A stretch of 64,000 nucleotides of DNA, from assembly GCA_964036155.1 (NCBI GenBank), contig OZ038422.1, positions 54,211,201-54,275,200 of the forward strand. The letters are read 5' to 3'. The notes under the pieces are model-generated. The model searched no databases and was not told where the DNA came from. It saw only the letters and a list, made by a program, of their open reading frames with translations. The first letter of the stretch is position 1. The number at the start of each line of letters is the position of its first letter. Shown in pieces: positions 1-13,333 of the stretch. Position numbers and translations under genes: made by a program. The stretch comes from Diploscapter coronatus. Its lineage: Eukaryota > Nematoda > Chromadorea > Rhabditida > Rhabditidae.

Positions 1-1464
1 ATCCTTTCATATCACAGTGATCAGTTGAATTCATTGTCAGTTGTATTGTTCAATTTCTTCTTCCCTTCACCTTTTCCCCAGCGCCTTACGTCACTTACTT
101 CTCCCACTTTCTGTGTCGATTCGAGTGCCCATTCAAGCGCTCGTCTAATTATTTTCAACCAACATTATGAGTATTATTTTTTCTTGAAAATATTTATCGC
201 ATAAATTTTGCTCTGATTATATCCCGATATCAGAATGATTTTGATTTGATGAAAATAATAAAAATTATTACACCTGCTGTATTTATGACAAGTCAATCAA
301 GTTATATTGATAGCTAATTATTGCCGTGATTTATTATTATTATCTCGAGAAATAAAAAAATGAAAAATGAAGTGAAGGCGAACCAGTGAAAAATGGCTCA
401 GAAAAGACTATATCGTTGCACAAAGTGAGGCAATGAATATTTTGCCCTTATTCAATTGTGAATCAGTAAAGAAATTCAGGTAGTTGTAAGAACCGCTAAG
501 CGTTTTGCCAAACTGACTGCAGTGCCGTGTTTTACCCATGAATATGTTGGAAGTTAGGCCCTACATCCATTCCCAAAGTGAAAAATGATCAAAATTAGTT
601 GAAAGCGAGAAAAAATCAAATTTTGAAACCCGAAAATAAAAAAAATCAAATATTCGAGAGATGAGAAAAGGGTCAAAGCTTCGCTGCAACCTATACTTAG
701 GGGGGCCAAGTGGTTTTTCAAAATAGGTTGAATTGGGTAAAGTTGATATCAGTGTGATGACCGAGATCGTAACGAACTCAAAACTTTTTCGATTTTCAAA
801 AACGGTCCATCCTATCAAAACTTATGCTCCTGGAGTTCCGACGTCGTTCATGCCTTCAGAAGGCCTTTTTCGAAAAACCAACGACGTCATCATTTCGGGA
901 GCATTTTATTACCCTAATTGATGTCTTGGTTTCATGAAATTATCTACTAATTAACTATAATTGAAAAGGCGAAAAATTCATGCGTCCTTTCTCTTCTTTG
1001 AAAGAGGGACATTTGGTCTCTAGCCAAAGATGCCGAATGCTTACCAATCTTAAGAAAGAATTGATCAAAAAAGTGTCGAAAGTAAACCTCTATCATTTTC
1101 CTTGCTTTATCTATCGCTTTATGCCTTCACTCTCTTCGCTGCTTTCGAAAGAATAATTTCAAACTCTATACTTTTCTCCTTTTTAAATTCAATCGTTATT
1201 GCATGAAATTGTTATTGATTATTTTGGATTAAATCATAGTGTGCAGAGAGATTACTTATTGGGTGTTCTCATATTTTCTTTCCATGTATATGTTTATAAA
1301 TAATCATCGTTTTCTAAAGATACTCCTTTTATACTTTGTAGTAAATTCTGAAGATTTTGATAGTATCGAGAAATTTGCATTAAAGTTTTATATTATTACT
1401 CATAACGACGTTATTTATCATTTAGTATCATAGCAATACTTATTGATCTACTAAATACTTGCAG
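1..1464. other. Non-coding flank upstream of the first Hsp70 gene
   Basis: I find no coding exon here. About 480-700 is a copy of a dispersed repeat whose reverse complement recurs at about 35440-35640: both carry ACCCATGAATATGTTGG and TTAGTTGAAAGCGAG. The rest is A+T-rich sequence with no recognised signal. The last bases (about 1440-1464) form a splice acceptor directly before the Hsp70 ATG, so the promoter or an upstream leader exon should lie in this flank. Confidence 0.6.
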
Positions 1465-4393
1465 ATGGCAGCGAGAACGACAACCACGATTGGAATCGAT
1501 TTGGGCACTACATTCTCGTGTGTGGCCATCGTGAATGGAGTGAATAACGACCCAGAGCCTGTTGCCAACAATTTCGGCAACAAAATCACTCCTTCTGTCA
1601 TTGCCTATGATCCGAAAAGTTCGTCCACTCTCATTGGAGAGGCTGCAGTGAATTCTGGCCTGAATCCAACAAACATCATCTACGATGCAAAGCGAATGAT
1701 CGGCAGACAAGCGAACGACACCAGTGTCGAGAAGGACAAGAAGTTGTGGCCGTTCATTGTTGAGAGCAAACAGGTATTTGCAATATCTATAGTTTGAAAA
1801 TATTCGTGAATAGCATTAAAGTCTAAGCTGATTTTCTAATAACATGATGAATGATAACGAACAATAATTTCATTTCAGGGAAAACCACATGTCAAATTAA
1901 TGCATAACGGGAACGAAAGACTCATTCCTCCTGAGGAAATTTCATCTGAAGTGTTGAAGGAAATGAAAGCGATTGCTGAAGTGAGAAGTTTCGTAGAAAT
2001 AATATAATTTTACTTTGCATTATTTAGCGCTTTCTGAACACGGATGTGACCGGCGCAGTTATCACTGTGCCTGCTTATTTCGATCACCGTCAGAGGAATG
2101 AAACAATGCGAGCAGCCGAGATTGCAAAGCTAAAGGTACTCAGGCTCATCAATGAGCCCACTGCAGCTGCTATTGCATACATGAACAAAGACAAGAATGA
2201 TCTCAATGGAAAGACTGTTATGATATTTGACTTGGGTGGAGGTAGGAATACTTATTCAGCTGAATTATATAACTTCCTTTCGATGTTCAGTCTTAGGGAG
2301 AACAATCGTCAGAAACTCTTTGTGATCTACCCCCAGTATATTTTCTTTAAAAAACCTATCTCTAATCTACCGCTAACCAAAAAGCTCTTGAGATTTATCC
2401 CCCATAGTTTATTTTCGTATGACGAAAGTGTTCCCTAAGAATGTCGGTGTTTTCAAATTGAAATAATGTTATGCAACGAAAGGTCAATCAGATCGATATC
2501 ATTGTGATGCGTAACTTCATCCATCTTGAGTCTTTCACGTAGACTTAATGATCAAAAATTTTCAAGTATAGAAAATAAATTCTAATTTAAATTAAGTTAA
2601 TCTAATCCAAACTAGCAATAATTCATAGTTACTTTTTAGGAACATTCGATGTCTCAATTGTGAAGATCAATGACGGCATAAAAGTTATTGCCATTGCTGG
2701 TCACAACCATATAGGTGCGTATTTTCTACTTAATAATAAAAAATAGTTCTTAAGAAATATTTAGGAGGACAAGATTTCGATGAGTCGATCATGGAATACT
2801 TCAAGAGGTGCTATAGAGAAAGAAAGAATCACGACTTTCCTACAAATCGACCAAGACTCCTGAGCCGATTGCGATTGAATTGCCAAGAAGCCAAACACAT
2901 TCTGTCTAATCGCGAACAGCCTGTTCCCATTAACGTACAAACTTAGATAGTTATTTGGTGAAACTCTAGGAATTCAGATTGAAGTGAATGAGGGCGAAGA
3001 CTTCACTTGTGAATTGACGAGAGCAAAACTGAACGAGATTATTGAGCCGATGCTGCGCGGCACACTTGACATTGTAGATGAGGCAATTCAGCAAGCCGAT
3101 ATGACAACTGACAGTATCGACTTGGTGGTGAGATTATGGCAATCAAGATAGTAAATATTTAAAGAAACTTTCTAGCTACTAATTGGAGGATCAACCAGAA
3201 TTCCGAAAATGCAGGAGTTACTAGCTGGAAAATTCGGACAAAACAAATTGCGTCATCGAATCAATCCGGACGAAGCAGTAGCCATCGGAGCTTCCCTTCT
3301 CGCTCATAACCTGGATGAGTTTGGGGGCGACATTGAAAACAATGTCAGTATTCCGAATAGAATGGTAAGAAAAATATTCACTACAGCAAGCGACACAAAA
3401 CTGATAGATGTTCAATAATTTAGAGAAATGAATATAACACAAACCCATGCAGTCGTAGTTCTTGCAATTTCACTAACGACCTTTCTGAAGTAACTGCACT
3501 CTCCGTGGGGTTGGAAGTGCGAGGAGGACAAATGCTCAAAATTATTCCCAGAGGAACACGATACCCATGCGAAGTAAGTTTATGAAGATATAAGATAATG
3601 AATCTCACAATTCAGTGATGAATCATAATTATTCAAACTTAAACAATAAAAATGAACGACACATTTTCAAAATATTATATCAAATTCATTAAGTGATATG
3701 TTTCATTTTACAAAATAGAAAGAAAATACATCCATATTTCAGTTTGAAAGAAGAATTGAAACATCCTATGACAATCAACCCTATGTGTATGCTGGAATTT
3801 ATGAAGGAGAACGAATGAACATTGAAAATAATCGCAAATTCGGAGAGATTTCGCTTGAACTAAATAACAAAAATGAAAGAAAAGGATATCCATTAAAGGT
3901 CGGAAATCTATTATCTATTTATCGATATGCTTTTCACAGATTTTAAACATTTTCCTAATTTGTTAATTCAGTTTGTCTTCAATATAGATATCAACGGAAT
4001 TTTGCATGTGACAGAAGAAGAAGTCGGCACTGGGAATATCGCGAATATCGAATTAAAATACGATGGAAAACCACAGGATGATCCTGACATTAGACGGATC
4101 GTTCAGGAAGCTAAAGAGCACGAAAGGGAGGATGCAGATTTCATCGAACTGATCAACAAGAGGGAAGTATTCGAATGCGAAATTTACGAGAAGAAATGGC
4201 ACATTGAAGAAAATTCGAAAGTAAGCTAATACATTTTTAAATGAATGTATGTGAAATAATATAATTTTAGGACGAGACTGCATTAGACATTGTACAAAGA
4301 TACCTCGACTGGTCTGACATACTGCCTAATGATATCGGAGAATACGACAGAAAGCTGACTGAATTTAATAAGGAAATTGCTCGATATTTGTAA
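1465..4393 (+). CDS. Divergent cytosolic-type Hsp70 chaperone, full length
   Basis: Eleven exons (1465-1773, 1879-1980, 2028-2241, 2640-2714, 2765-2934, 2978-3127, 3176-3364, 3424-3573, 3743-3898, 3972-4220, 4271-4393) join in frame to 628 residues. The ATPase domain (about 1-385) shows [35 protein letters not shown] and [15 protein letters not shown] substrate-binding domain follows ([24 protein letters not shown]) and then a helical lid. Hsp70 proteins bind and release unfolded polypeptides in an ATP-driven cycle. Odd points: the C-terminus is EIARYL, with neither the EEVD tail of cytosolic Hsp70 nor an ER-retention tail; no signal peptide is visible; and the 398-nt third intron carries a MITE. 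The acceptor TTGCAG abuts the ATG. The sequence is too divergent to be the main housekeeping or heat-inducible Hsp70. Confidence 0.94.
2292..2439. mobile_element. Small MITE, copy i of the CCTAGGGAGCAC family
   Basis: The ends are imperfect inverted repeats: CTTAGGGAGAACAATCGTCA at the left and a right end whose complement reads CTTAGGGAACACTTTCGTCA. The interior contains the phrase GTGATCTACCCCC shared with the copy at 35030-35213. It sits in the third intron of the Hsp70 gene. No coding capacity; the transposase source is unknown. Confidence 0.6.
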
Positions 4394-4885
4394 TTGTTTT
4401 GTGATCGAATTAGTGAAATTTGGATTTGGAATAATTTACGGAATAGTGTAACACGAAAATTATTAAAAGCAATAATGACTGATAAAAATTGTTAAGAAAA
4501 AGAAGCATTTCATCATTTTCACGTTCCGTTATAATACCATTTTCAAATGAACAATTTAATATCTTTTACATCCTAATTTAATATTTTCTTTGCAATTTTG
4601 ATTTCTATTAATTTTTTATGCTATAATGTCTGAAAATGTTAAGTCAATCTAAATAAATTTGCCTCAGGAAGATAATTATTATTATAGATAAATACTCATT
4701 TGATCACAAATTCATAAATGATAAGATGACATCATTCAAAATAAATAAATACAAAATCTGGCTAAATTTGATTCAAAACATGAGTGAATGGGTTTATCCT
4801 TGAACCAACGGCTCTATTATATGACATCAAAATATCGTAAAGTCGCTCTAAAAATTAATTTAAAATAGTACATAACTTCGTTAAT
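4394..4885. other. Convergent intergenic spacer
   Basis: This A+T-rich spacer separates the 3' ends of the Hsp70 gene (+) and the PARG-like gene (-). Plus-strand AATAAA motifs (for example 4652-4657) could serve Hsp70 polyadenylation. Nothing else is recognisable. Confidence 0.5.
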
Positions 4886-5880
4886 CTATCTAATCCTACG
4901 TGTTGTGGTATTCCTGTCGCTTAATTTCCTGTACACATTTTGAACTTGCCCAGCTAATTTTGGATCTCCAAATGTGGAATATGACAATGGAATTTTGAGT
5001 ATGGCTGCCACGAGCAGTTGGATTAAAACTGGAAGAAATTATCTAATTATTATTATCTTGTAAATCCTAAGGCTACATTTCAGCTGTGGATCCCCTCTGA
5101 ACGCACCACATCCCCAATTTCCCGTTGCAATTGGCAGTCGTAGGATCAAATTTGGTTGGCCCGACTCATAACCGACGAAGCACTAGAAATTTAAAATAAT
5201 GAAAGATGTAGGACTATACAAATTACAAATCACCTTCCGCAATTCCCTTCTTATAGAATTTTGCAAATATTGTTTGTAAAATGTTCTGCCTTGTGATGTC
5301 GCATCAATAGCCAGCATATAGGAGCATATTCGACTAAAAATGAGAAATAATTTTGAATTCATAATTTATTTTAAAAATACCCATTTGAGTCTCTATCCTC
5401 ACTTCCATATTTTGGGTTTGGCTCAAATTTTAACGTATGACCTAAAACAGTAATTGGCTTAAAATGATCCCCGAATAAATGTCTCACCGTATCCAGTGTA
5501 TGAGCTAAACGTCTGAGCTCCTATTATTTCGATGGCCTCGTATTCACTCATCCTCTCGCATATCAAGCAGGAGACAATCATTTCTGGACAAGTCAAAAAG
5601 CGAATTTCTTCCTGAAGTATTTTATTTTGTAAGCTTTCCAAATTTGAAATAAATCAAATTTAACCTACTTGAGCAGAACCCATCGGACCTAGAACTCCTC
5701 CAATGTACGAATTCGAAAAATCATTCGAATTATTTTCCGCGAATTCTGTAGCATATTTCGTCGTTCTTTCTCCAGAATCTATTTCTATAAGACGAGAATG
5801 AAAATAGATCTACAAAATTTCATATCAACCGCCTAGATGCCACTTTCGCTGCCGATGTTTAGGTCAATGCTAAATCTCAT
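4886..5880 (-). CDS. Miniature poly(ADP-ribose) glycohydrolase (PARG)-like protein
   Basis: Seven exons (5880-5844, 5784-5669, 5611-5488, 5441-5381, 5333-5234, 5182-5077, 5028-4886) join in frame to 228 residues. PARG removes poly(ADP-ribose) from proteins after DNA damage. Family marks in order are YIGGVLG, then QEEIRFLTCPEMIVS with the Gln and the catalytic Glu pair separated by an intron, SSYTGYG, AIDA, the RRELRK helix and the very characteristic ATGNWGCGAF-RGD near the C-terminus. Known metazoan PARGs are several hundred residues with an N-terminal accessory domain; here only the macrodomain core remains. The usual Gly-Gly-Gly of the signature is Ile-Gly-Gly with one extra residue before QEE, so activity is uncertain. 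The start is the least certain part: the first exon is 37 nt and its donor (GTGGCA) is weak. Confidence 0.82.
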
Positions 5881-6151
5881 TTTCTTCGTTCTAGTCGCTA
5901 AATTTGATATTTCTGTAGATAATCATCTTGAGTGTATTTTCTAGGTGGTGAGTTCATTAGAAAAGTGAAGAAAACGAGAAATCAGAATAGTTTAATTTTA
6001 AATTTTCATCTACGTCTAATAGCCAAGTGACGTATAAACTCAATGCATAGGAGAAACAATGCGAATCGTTAATGCTAACGAAAAAGTTCCGTGCATTTTT
6101 TCTCGATTGTTCAATTTTTTTAAATTTGATTTTGCTTTCAGGGCAAGTTAG

Positions 6152-9266
<3,115 letters not shown>

Positions 9267-9898
9267 TGACGAGAAGAGAACAGTCTCTTCTCTTGCTATA
9301 GATATTTATCAATGTTAATTACTTCATCTGTTATCTGTTGTTGATTTGTACTTCAAAAATGAACTTTTGGACAGGAAAATCATCGACTTTTCAATGCTTT
9401 GATCAAGATTCTCGAAAGAAAATGACAAAATTGGCATACGTTTGAAAAGAGATTGAGAATTAGCATGCGCCAGTCTCTATAAAAGCTGCCATAAACCATT
9501 CACCGATTCTCATTAGCAGTCCTCGCGTCTTTGGCAACAACTCGAACCGAGCAGCACTTGCAATACAAGGTCTGTCAGAGAACGAGAACGACATCGTGCA
9601 AGGCTTCAACAAAATCATGTCACTGCTGGACAAAGCCTGAATTTTGAAACGTCAGAACGTTCAAAACTTGGTTCAACTTCACTTATTCCCATCCGCGGCT
9701 ATTTGGGAACAGTGAGACATTGAGACATGAGGCATGGTCAAAGTCAGGGTTGTGAGTCGGGTCGAGCCTTTACAGTTCTGGTCGAAATATGTTAGGGTAA
9801 GGAACTTTCTCAGTCTCTCCATGTCTTTTGTCTCGAGTTCTCTCGGTTTTCAAGTTACTCCGCCAGCAATGAAATGACATTTTGCTTTTCAGAAGAGG
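9267..9898 (+). promoter_or_regulatory. TATA-type core promoter and leader of the mucin-like membrane protein gene
   Basis: TATAAAAG lies at 9478-9485 and an initiator-like TCATT at 9510-9514, about 30 bp apart, the classical core promoter spacing. Downstream, a G+C-richer stretch (9515-9660) has a possible leader donor (CAAG|GTCTGT, about 9568). The acceptor TTGCTTTTCAG at 9882-9892 sits 6 nt before the ATG of the next gene. A long open frame through 9516-9645 lacks a usable start and is more likely leader. Confidence 0.55.
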
Positions 9899-12448
9899 AT
9901 GGATGGAGGGTACGAGGTCTTTGAGCCGATAGACGAGCGAGGGCCAGCCGTGCCGCCACCTGTTAGATGGGATGCAGGTATGTTGAGCAAAATCGTATGA
10001 ACATACAGTAGCTCCCCGAATATTCGTCCCCAAAAATGCTGTTTTCGGAACGCAATATTCTGGAGAAACGCTTGTCAGAATTCATTCGCACTCATTTTGT
10101 TCGATTCAGGCTTTGGCGCGGGTGCTGGAGTTCCACCTTCCCCTGTAGCACCGAAGGCTGCTGACTTCTCTGCCTTGCCGAGTGACGATAATGGTGCGTG
10201 AGCAAGAAGAAGGAATGAATGATGCGGTCGAGTGAATTGCAGATTACTTCATGGAGAAACTTTCGAAGGGATCCAGGAAGGGCATGGGAAGCAATGAAAA
10301 TACGCCGGTGAGTGGAAAGAGAATCTCTAAAGTCTGATCAGCAGATAGGCCGAAGTCGAATGTTTAACATTTTGGAGTCAGAATTAACCTCGACCCTACT
10401 GATTTTGATAAAGTTTAGAGATGATCAGGAATGATTAAAAGGAGTAGAATTAAGTCTAAACTTTCAAAACCGAAATAGTTATTTTCATTTTCGAAATTTT
10501 CTGAAAATTACCTAGACTTTCGAGTTCAAGTTAGGACTTTGGTTCACAACTGATTTGAGCATTTTCATGCACAGAGTGGAACGAGTCGCAAAAGGGGAAG
10601 CAAGAAGGAGAAGTCGAAGAAGAAGAAGAAGAAGGGTGAAACTGAAATGGACGATACAGAGGATGAAACTGGTCAGTTTATCGGACATTCAAACAAGTCA
10701 ACGGCTATTACCAAAAACGAATGATTGAGTTACGACTAAAATAAATCGCGGATTTTACTATTTCATAGATGAATTTTTTATTATAATACTATTTTCTTCT
10801 ACCTTCACTTCCCTTCCCTCTGTTCATCCATGAAGTAGTCAAGTCTGCAATCATTCGTTGTTTAGAAACGCCAAATTAATTTGGGATAAAATTTTTTATT
10901 CCTAAAGTTTTTTTTCAAAACTCACTATACTTCTTATCAGATTCGCATTTCAGAGAATTCAAGCAAGAAGAAAGGAAAGGGAAAAGCCAAGGGCAGAGGC
11001 AAGGGAAAGAAGAAAGGGAACGACAAGAACAACAAACGATTTGTAAGGGGAATCTTGAATTTAGTAGTTTTCACTTTATTAAAAATGAACCCTTGAAACT
11101 CTTCCTCATGTCGTTAATTTGCTTCTTCGCAGTGGCTGATTCTCTTGGCAATAGGCATTGTGGTGGTGCTTCTGGCGGCCATCGTCATCGGCTCGCTCGT
11201 TGCTCTCCACCTCACCTGCACTTTCGAGTAAGTGCGATCTCTGTTTTGATAAAATAACAAAGGAAGCATCAAAATTTTTCATTTCCTTAAACTTTATCTC
11301 TAAAACTTGCGATTTTGCATTTGTAGTGTATTGGTCCTTGACGAATTATACAGAGATTCTTTAATTCTTGCATCAATATCTTCTTGCGATTTGTGATACT
11401 TCTCTCTACTCTCGTTTTCCACGGAAATTTCTTTCATAATAGCATCAACTAATTGCACTATTGCATATTGTTTTAGTTTCATCGGTCCTCTGCACAAAGC
11501 CACTTCCTGCGGGTGCAAGATTACTACAGGTAAGAATCTTTGTCTTCATATTTTTATATTTACTTCGGAAAACATTGCTTGATACTTTTAATTCTGTTGC
11601 TGAGGATCAGGCCTAATCGCAACATAAATATACGAATTTTGGTAAATCAAACTTGCAATGAGAGTAAACTGTATAGCTACTGATGTTCAAACTTTGGTGG
11701 ATAACATTCAATTGCGCTGTTAGCGAATATAATTTTGAAAAAAACGCTAAAGATTCCAAATTGCTTCGAAATTTGGACAACAATTTACTCATTCTAAAGT
11801 TTGCTGCTGCAACGAATAATACCAATATCAGGTTTTATTTGCAATTATTGTAAGATATATTATGAAATAAACGGTTTAGCTTCGAGGTTAAAGTATAAAG
11901 TTATTCGGAACTATTAACGTTTTGTTTCACATACGATACTCGTTATCAGCATGCCAAAATCGGCTTTTTTACCAATTACAGACTGGGTCCGTCATACATG
12001 CAGATTACTTTCCTTATTATCTACTTTTCATTAGCTTTGAAAACAGCTTTCCTGACGGGGTGGGACGCGTATTCACAAAGGACATAAAAGCGATGCAAGA
12101 TGTAGACACAATAGTTAATCTCGCAAGTGCCCCCTTTTTCTTCTTTTTGAGGGGTATCATTTGAAATTAAAAAAAAATATTTTGCAACTATTCTATTGAA
12201 GAATTATCAAATTATTCTATTTCATCAAAATATTTATGAGCAGAATATATATTCCTGAATATTCAGAGTCACCGATGACATCCGTGGCAGCACCGATGAC
12301 ATCCGTGGCAGCACCGACGACATCCGTGGCAGCACCGACGACATCCGTGGCAGCACCGACGACATCCGTGACAGCATCAACAACAACGATGACTACCACG
12401 ACGTCCGCTACAGTCACAGCTTCTGCCAACAGTACCAGCAACCCCTAG
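9899..12448 (+). CDS. Single-pass membrane protein with basic cytoplasmic region and mucin-like heptad-repeat tail
   Basis: I do not recognise the family. Eight exons (9899-9977, 10110-10193, 10243-10307, 10575-10671, 10954-11042, 11133-11227, 11477-11529, 12267-12448) give 247 residues. Order: a Pro/Gly-rich N-terminus; two strongly lysine-rich exons (about 80-140); a hydrophobic helix WLILLAIGIVVVLLAAIVIG; a short Cys-containing segment (TSCGCK); and a Ser/Thr/Ala tail made of the heptapeptide P-[MT]-T-S-V-A-A repeated five times and then T-rich sequence, suited to O-glycosylation. There is no signal peptide, and the basic flank predicts the N-terminus inside (type II). Two further exons downstream (13157-13239 and 13277-13333) fit the phase of exon 7 and would replace the mucin tail with a second hydrophobic end. 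Confidence 0.68.
12270..12374 (+). repeat. 21-bp coding tandem repeat, five units
   Basis: Five consecutive 21-bp units, differing at a few positions, encode the heptapeptide Pro-(Met/Thr)-Thr-Ser-Val-Ala-Ala. Such minisatellites change copy number readily, so tail length may vary between individuals. Confidence 0.9.
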
Positions 12449-13156
12449 GCTATAGACTCTAGCCATGTGCCCGTCTATTCTGTTCTTTTGTCATGCACTC
12501 TTCAGACATCTAGTCAAGGTTTGTCTCTTCAGTTCTTATACTTGATTCACGATTTTACGATTACAACTTTTATAATTTGAGAGTTTGATTGAAAAGTAAC
12601 TTCTTAAAGCTCTACATGAGATGGGCATAAGTGAATTTGAAAAGAAAAGCAACAAGTTTCTACTTTTCGGGCTCCCTATATAACTCACCAATTCATTTTT
12701 ATTTACACTCCCTAACTCTAGTCCTAAAGCCTGGCGAATTTTACAAATGTTGATCATGATGAACTGATGAATTATACAAGAAGCCAACTTTAAATTTACA
12801 TTTTAATTGATCGTTTGAGCGGAAGATAGAGTCCTAAGTCTCGTTTTTTTAGTTGATTACTCCACGTATAAAGGGAAAATACTTCTATGAAATTTTATTG
12901 TTTGTTTGAATCTTTTTGATCTTTATCTATACCATTTTTCATCCAACTCTGGTCCTGCTTTCAATTTTCTAGCTTCTTATTCGCTTTCTCACTTTCAAAT
13001 GTTTTTCGTTCTCCCTTTTCTCGACGCATCTAGCTTTAGACGTCGTGCAAAGTAAAGCGACTGTAGCGCAACGGTAGTAATGCTGAATTTAGAAAGCTCA
13101 TTTGACAATAGGTACGACTTTCTTCTTTACAATATTTTTGCATAATTCACCTCAAG

Positions 13157-13333
13157 AGGCTAGAGAGAGTTGGAATCAAGAGGCGAACAAGAAACTGGGA
13201 AAACGTGAGCCAGGACCGCCAGCTTTGGATGAAAAGAAAGTAGCAATAATTCTCAAAATCACAATTCCATTTTCAGACGCATAGTCTGGCTGCCCTGTTC
13301 GTCTTCTCCATTGCTGTGCTCCTGATCACTTGA
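13157..13333 (+). CDS. Alternative 3' exons of the membrane protein gene, hydrophobic C-terminus
   Basis: Two exons (13157-13239, 13277-13333) read EARESWNQEANKK, a Pro-rich linker ending PALDEKK, and LAALFVFSIAVLLIT before TGA. The first begins in phase 1, matching the donor of the exon ending at 11529 and also a possible donor inside the repeat exon at about 12431. This could therefore be an alternative end that gives a second membrane segment or a GPI-type signal. AATAAA at 13487-13492 fits a shared polyadenylation site. No separate start codon was found for these exons. Confidence 0.45.

Noticed and set aside
9516..9645. Open frame of about 43 codons in G+C-richer DNA (ends IMSLLDKA)
   Set aside because: It begins right at the predicted transcription start after a TATA box and has no usable start codon; a leader exon is the simpler reading.
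12217..12441. Minus-strand Val/Asp-rich open frame over the 21-bp repeat
   Set aside because: It is the shadow of the coding tandem repeat, which keeps all frames open; the plus-strand frame fits the upstream exon phase.
13056..13122. tRNA-like stretch with a good A-box (TAGCGCAACGGTAG, as in tRNA-Trp) and a weak B-box (GGTACGACTT)
   Set aside because: The anticodon and acceptor stems do not pair, so it is at best a decayed tRNA copy or a chance match; not listed as an RNA gene.
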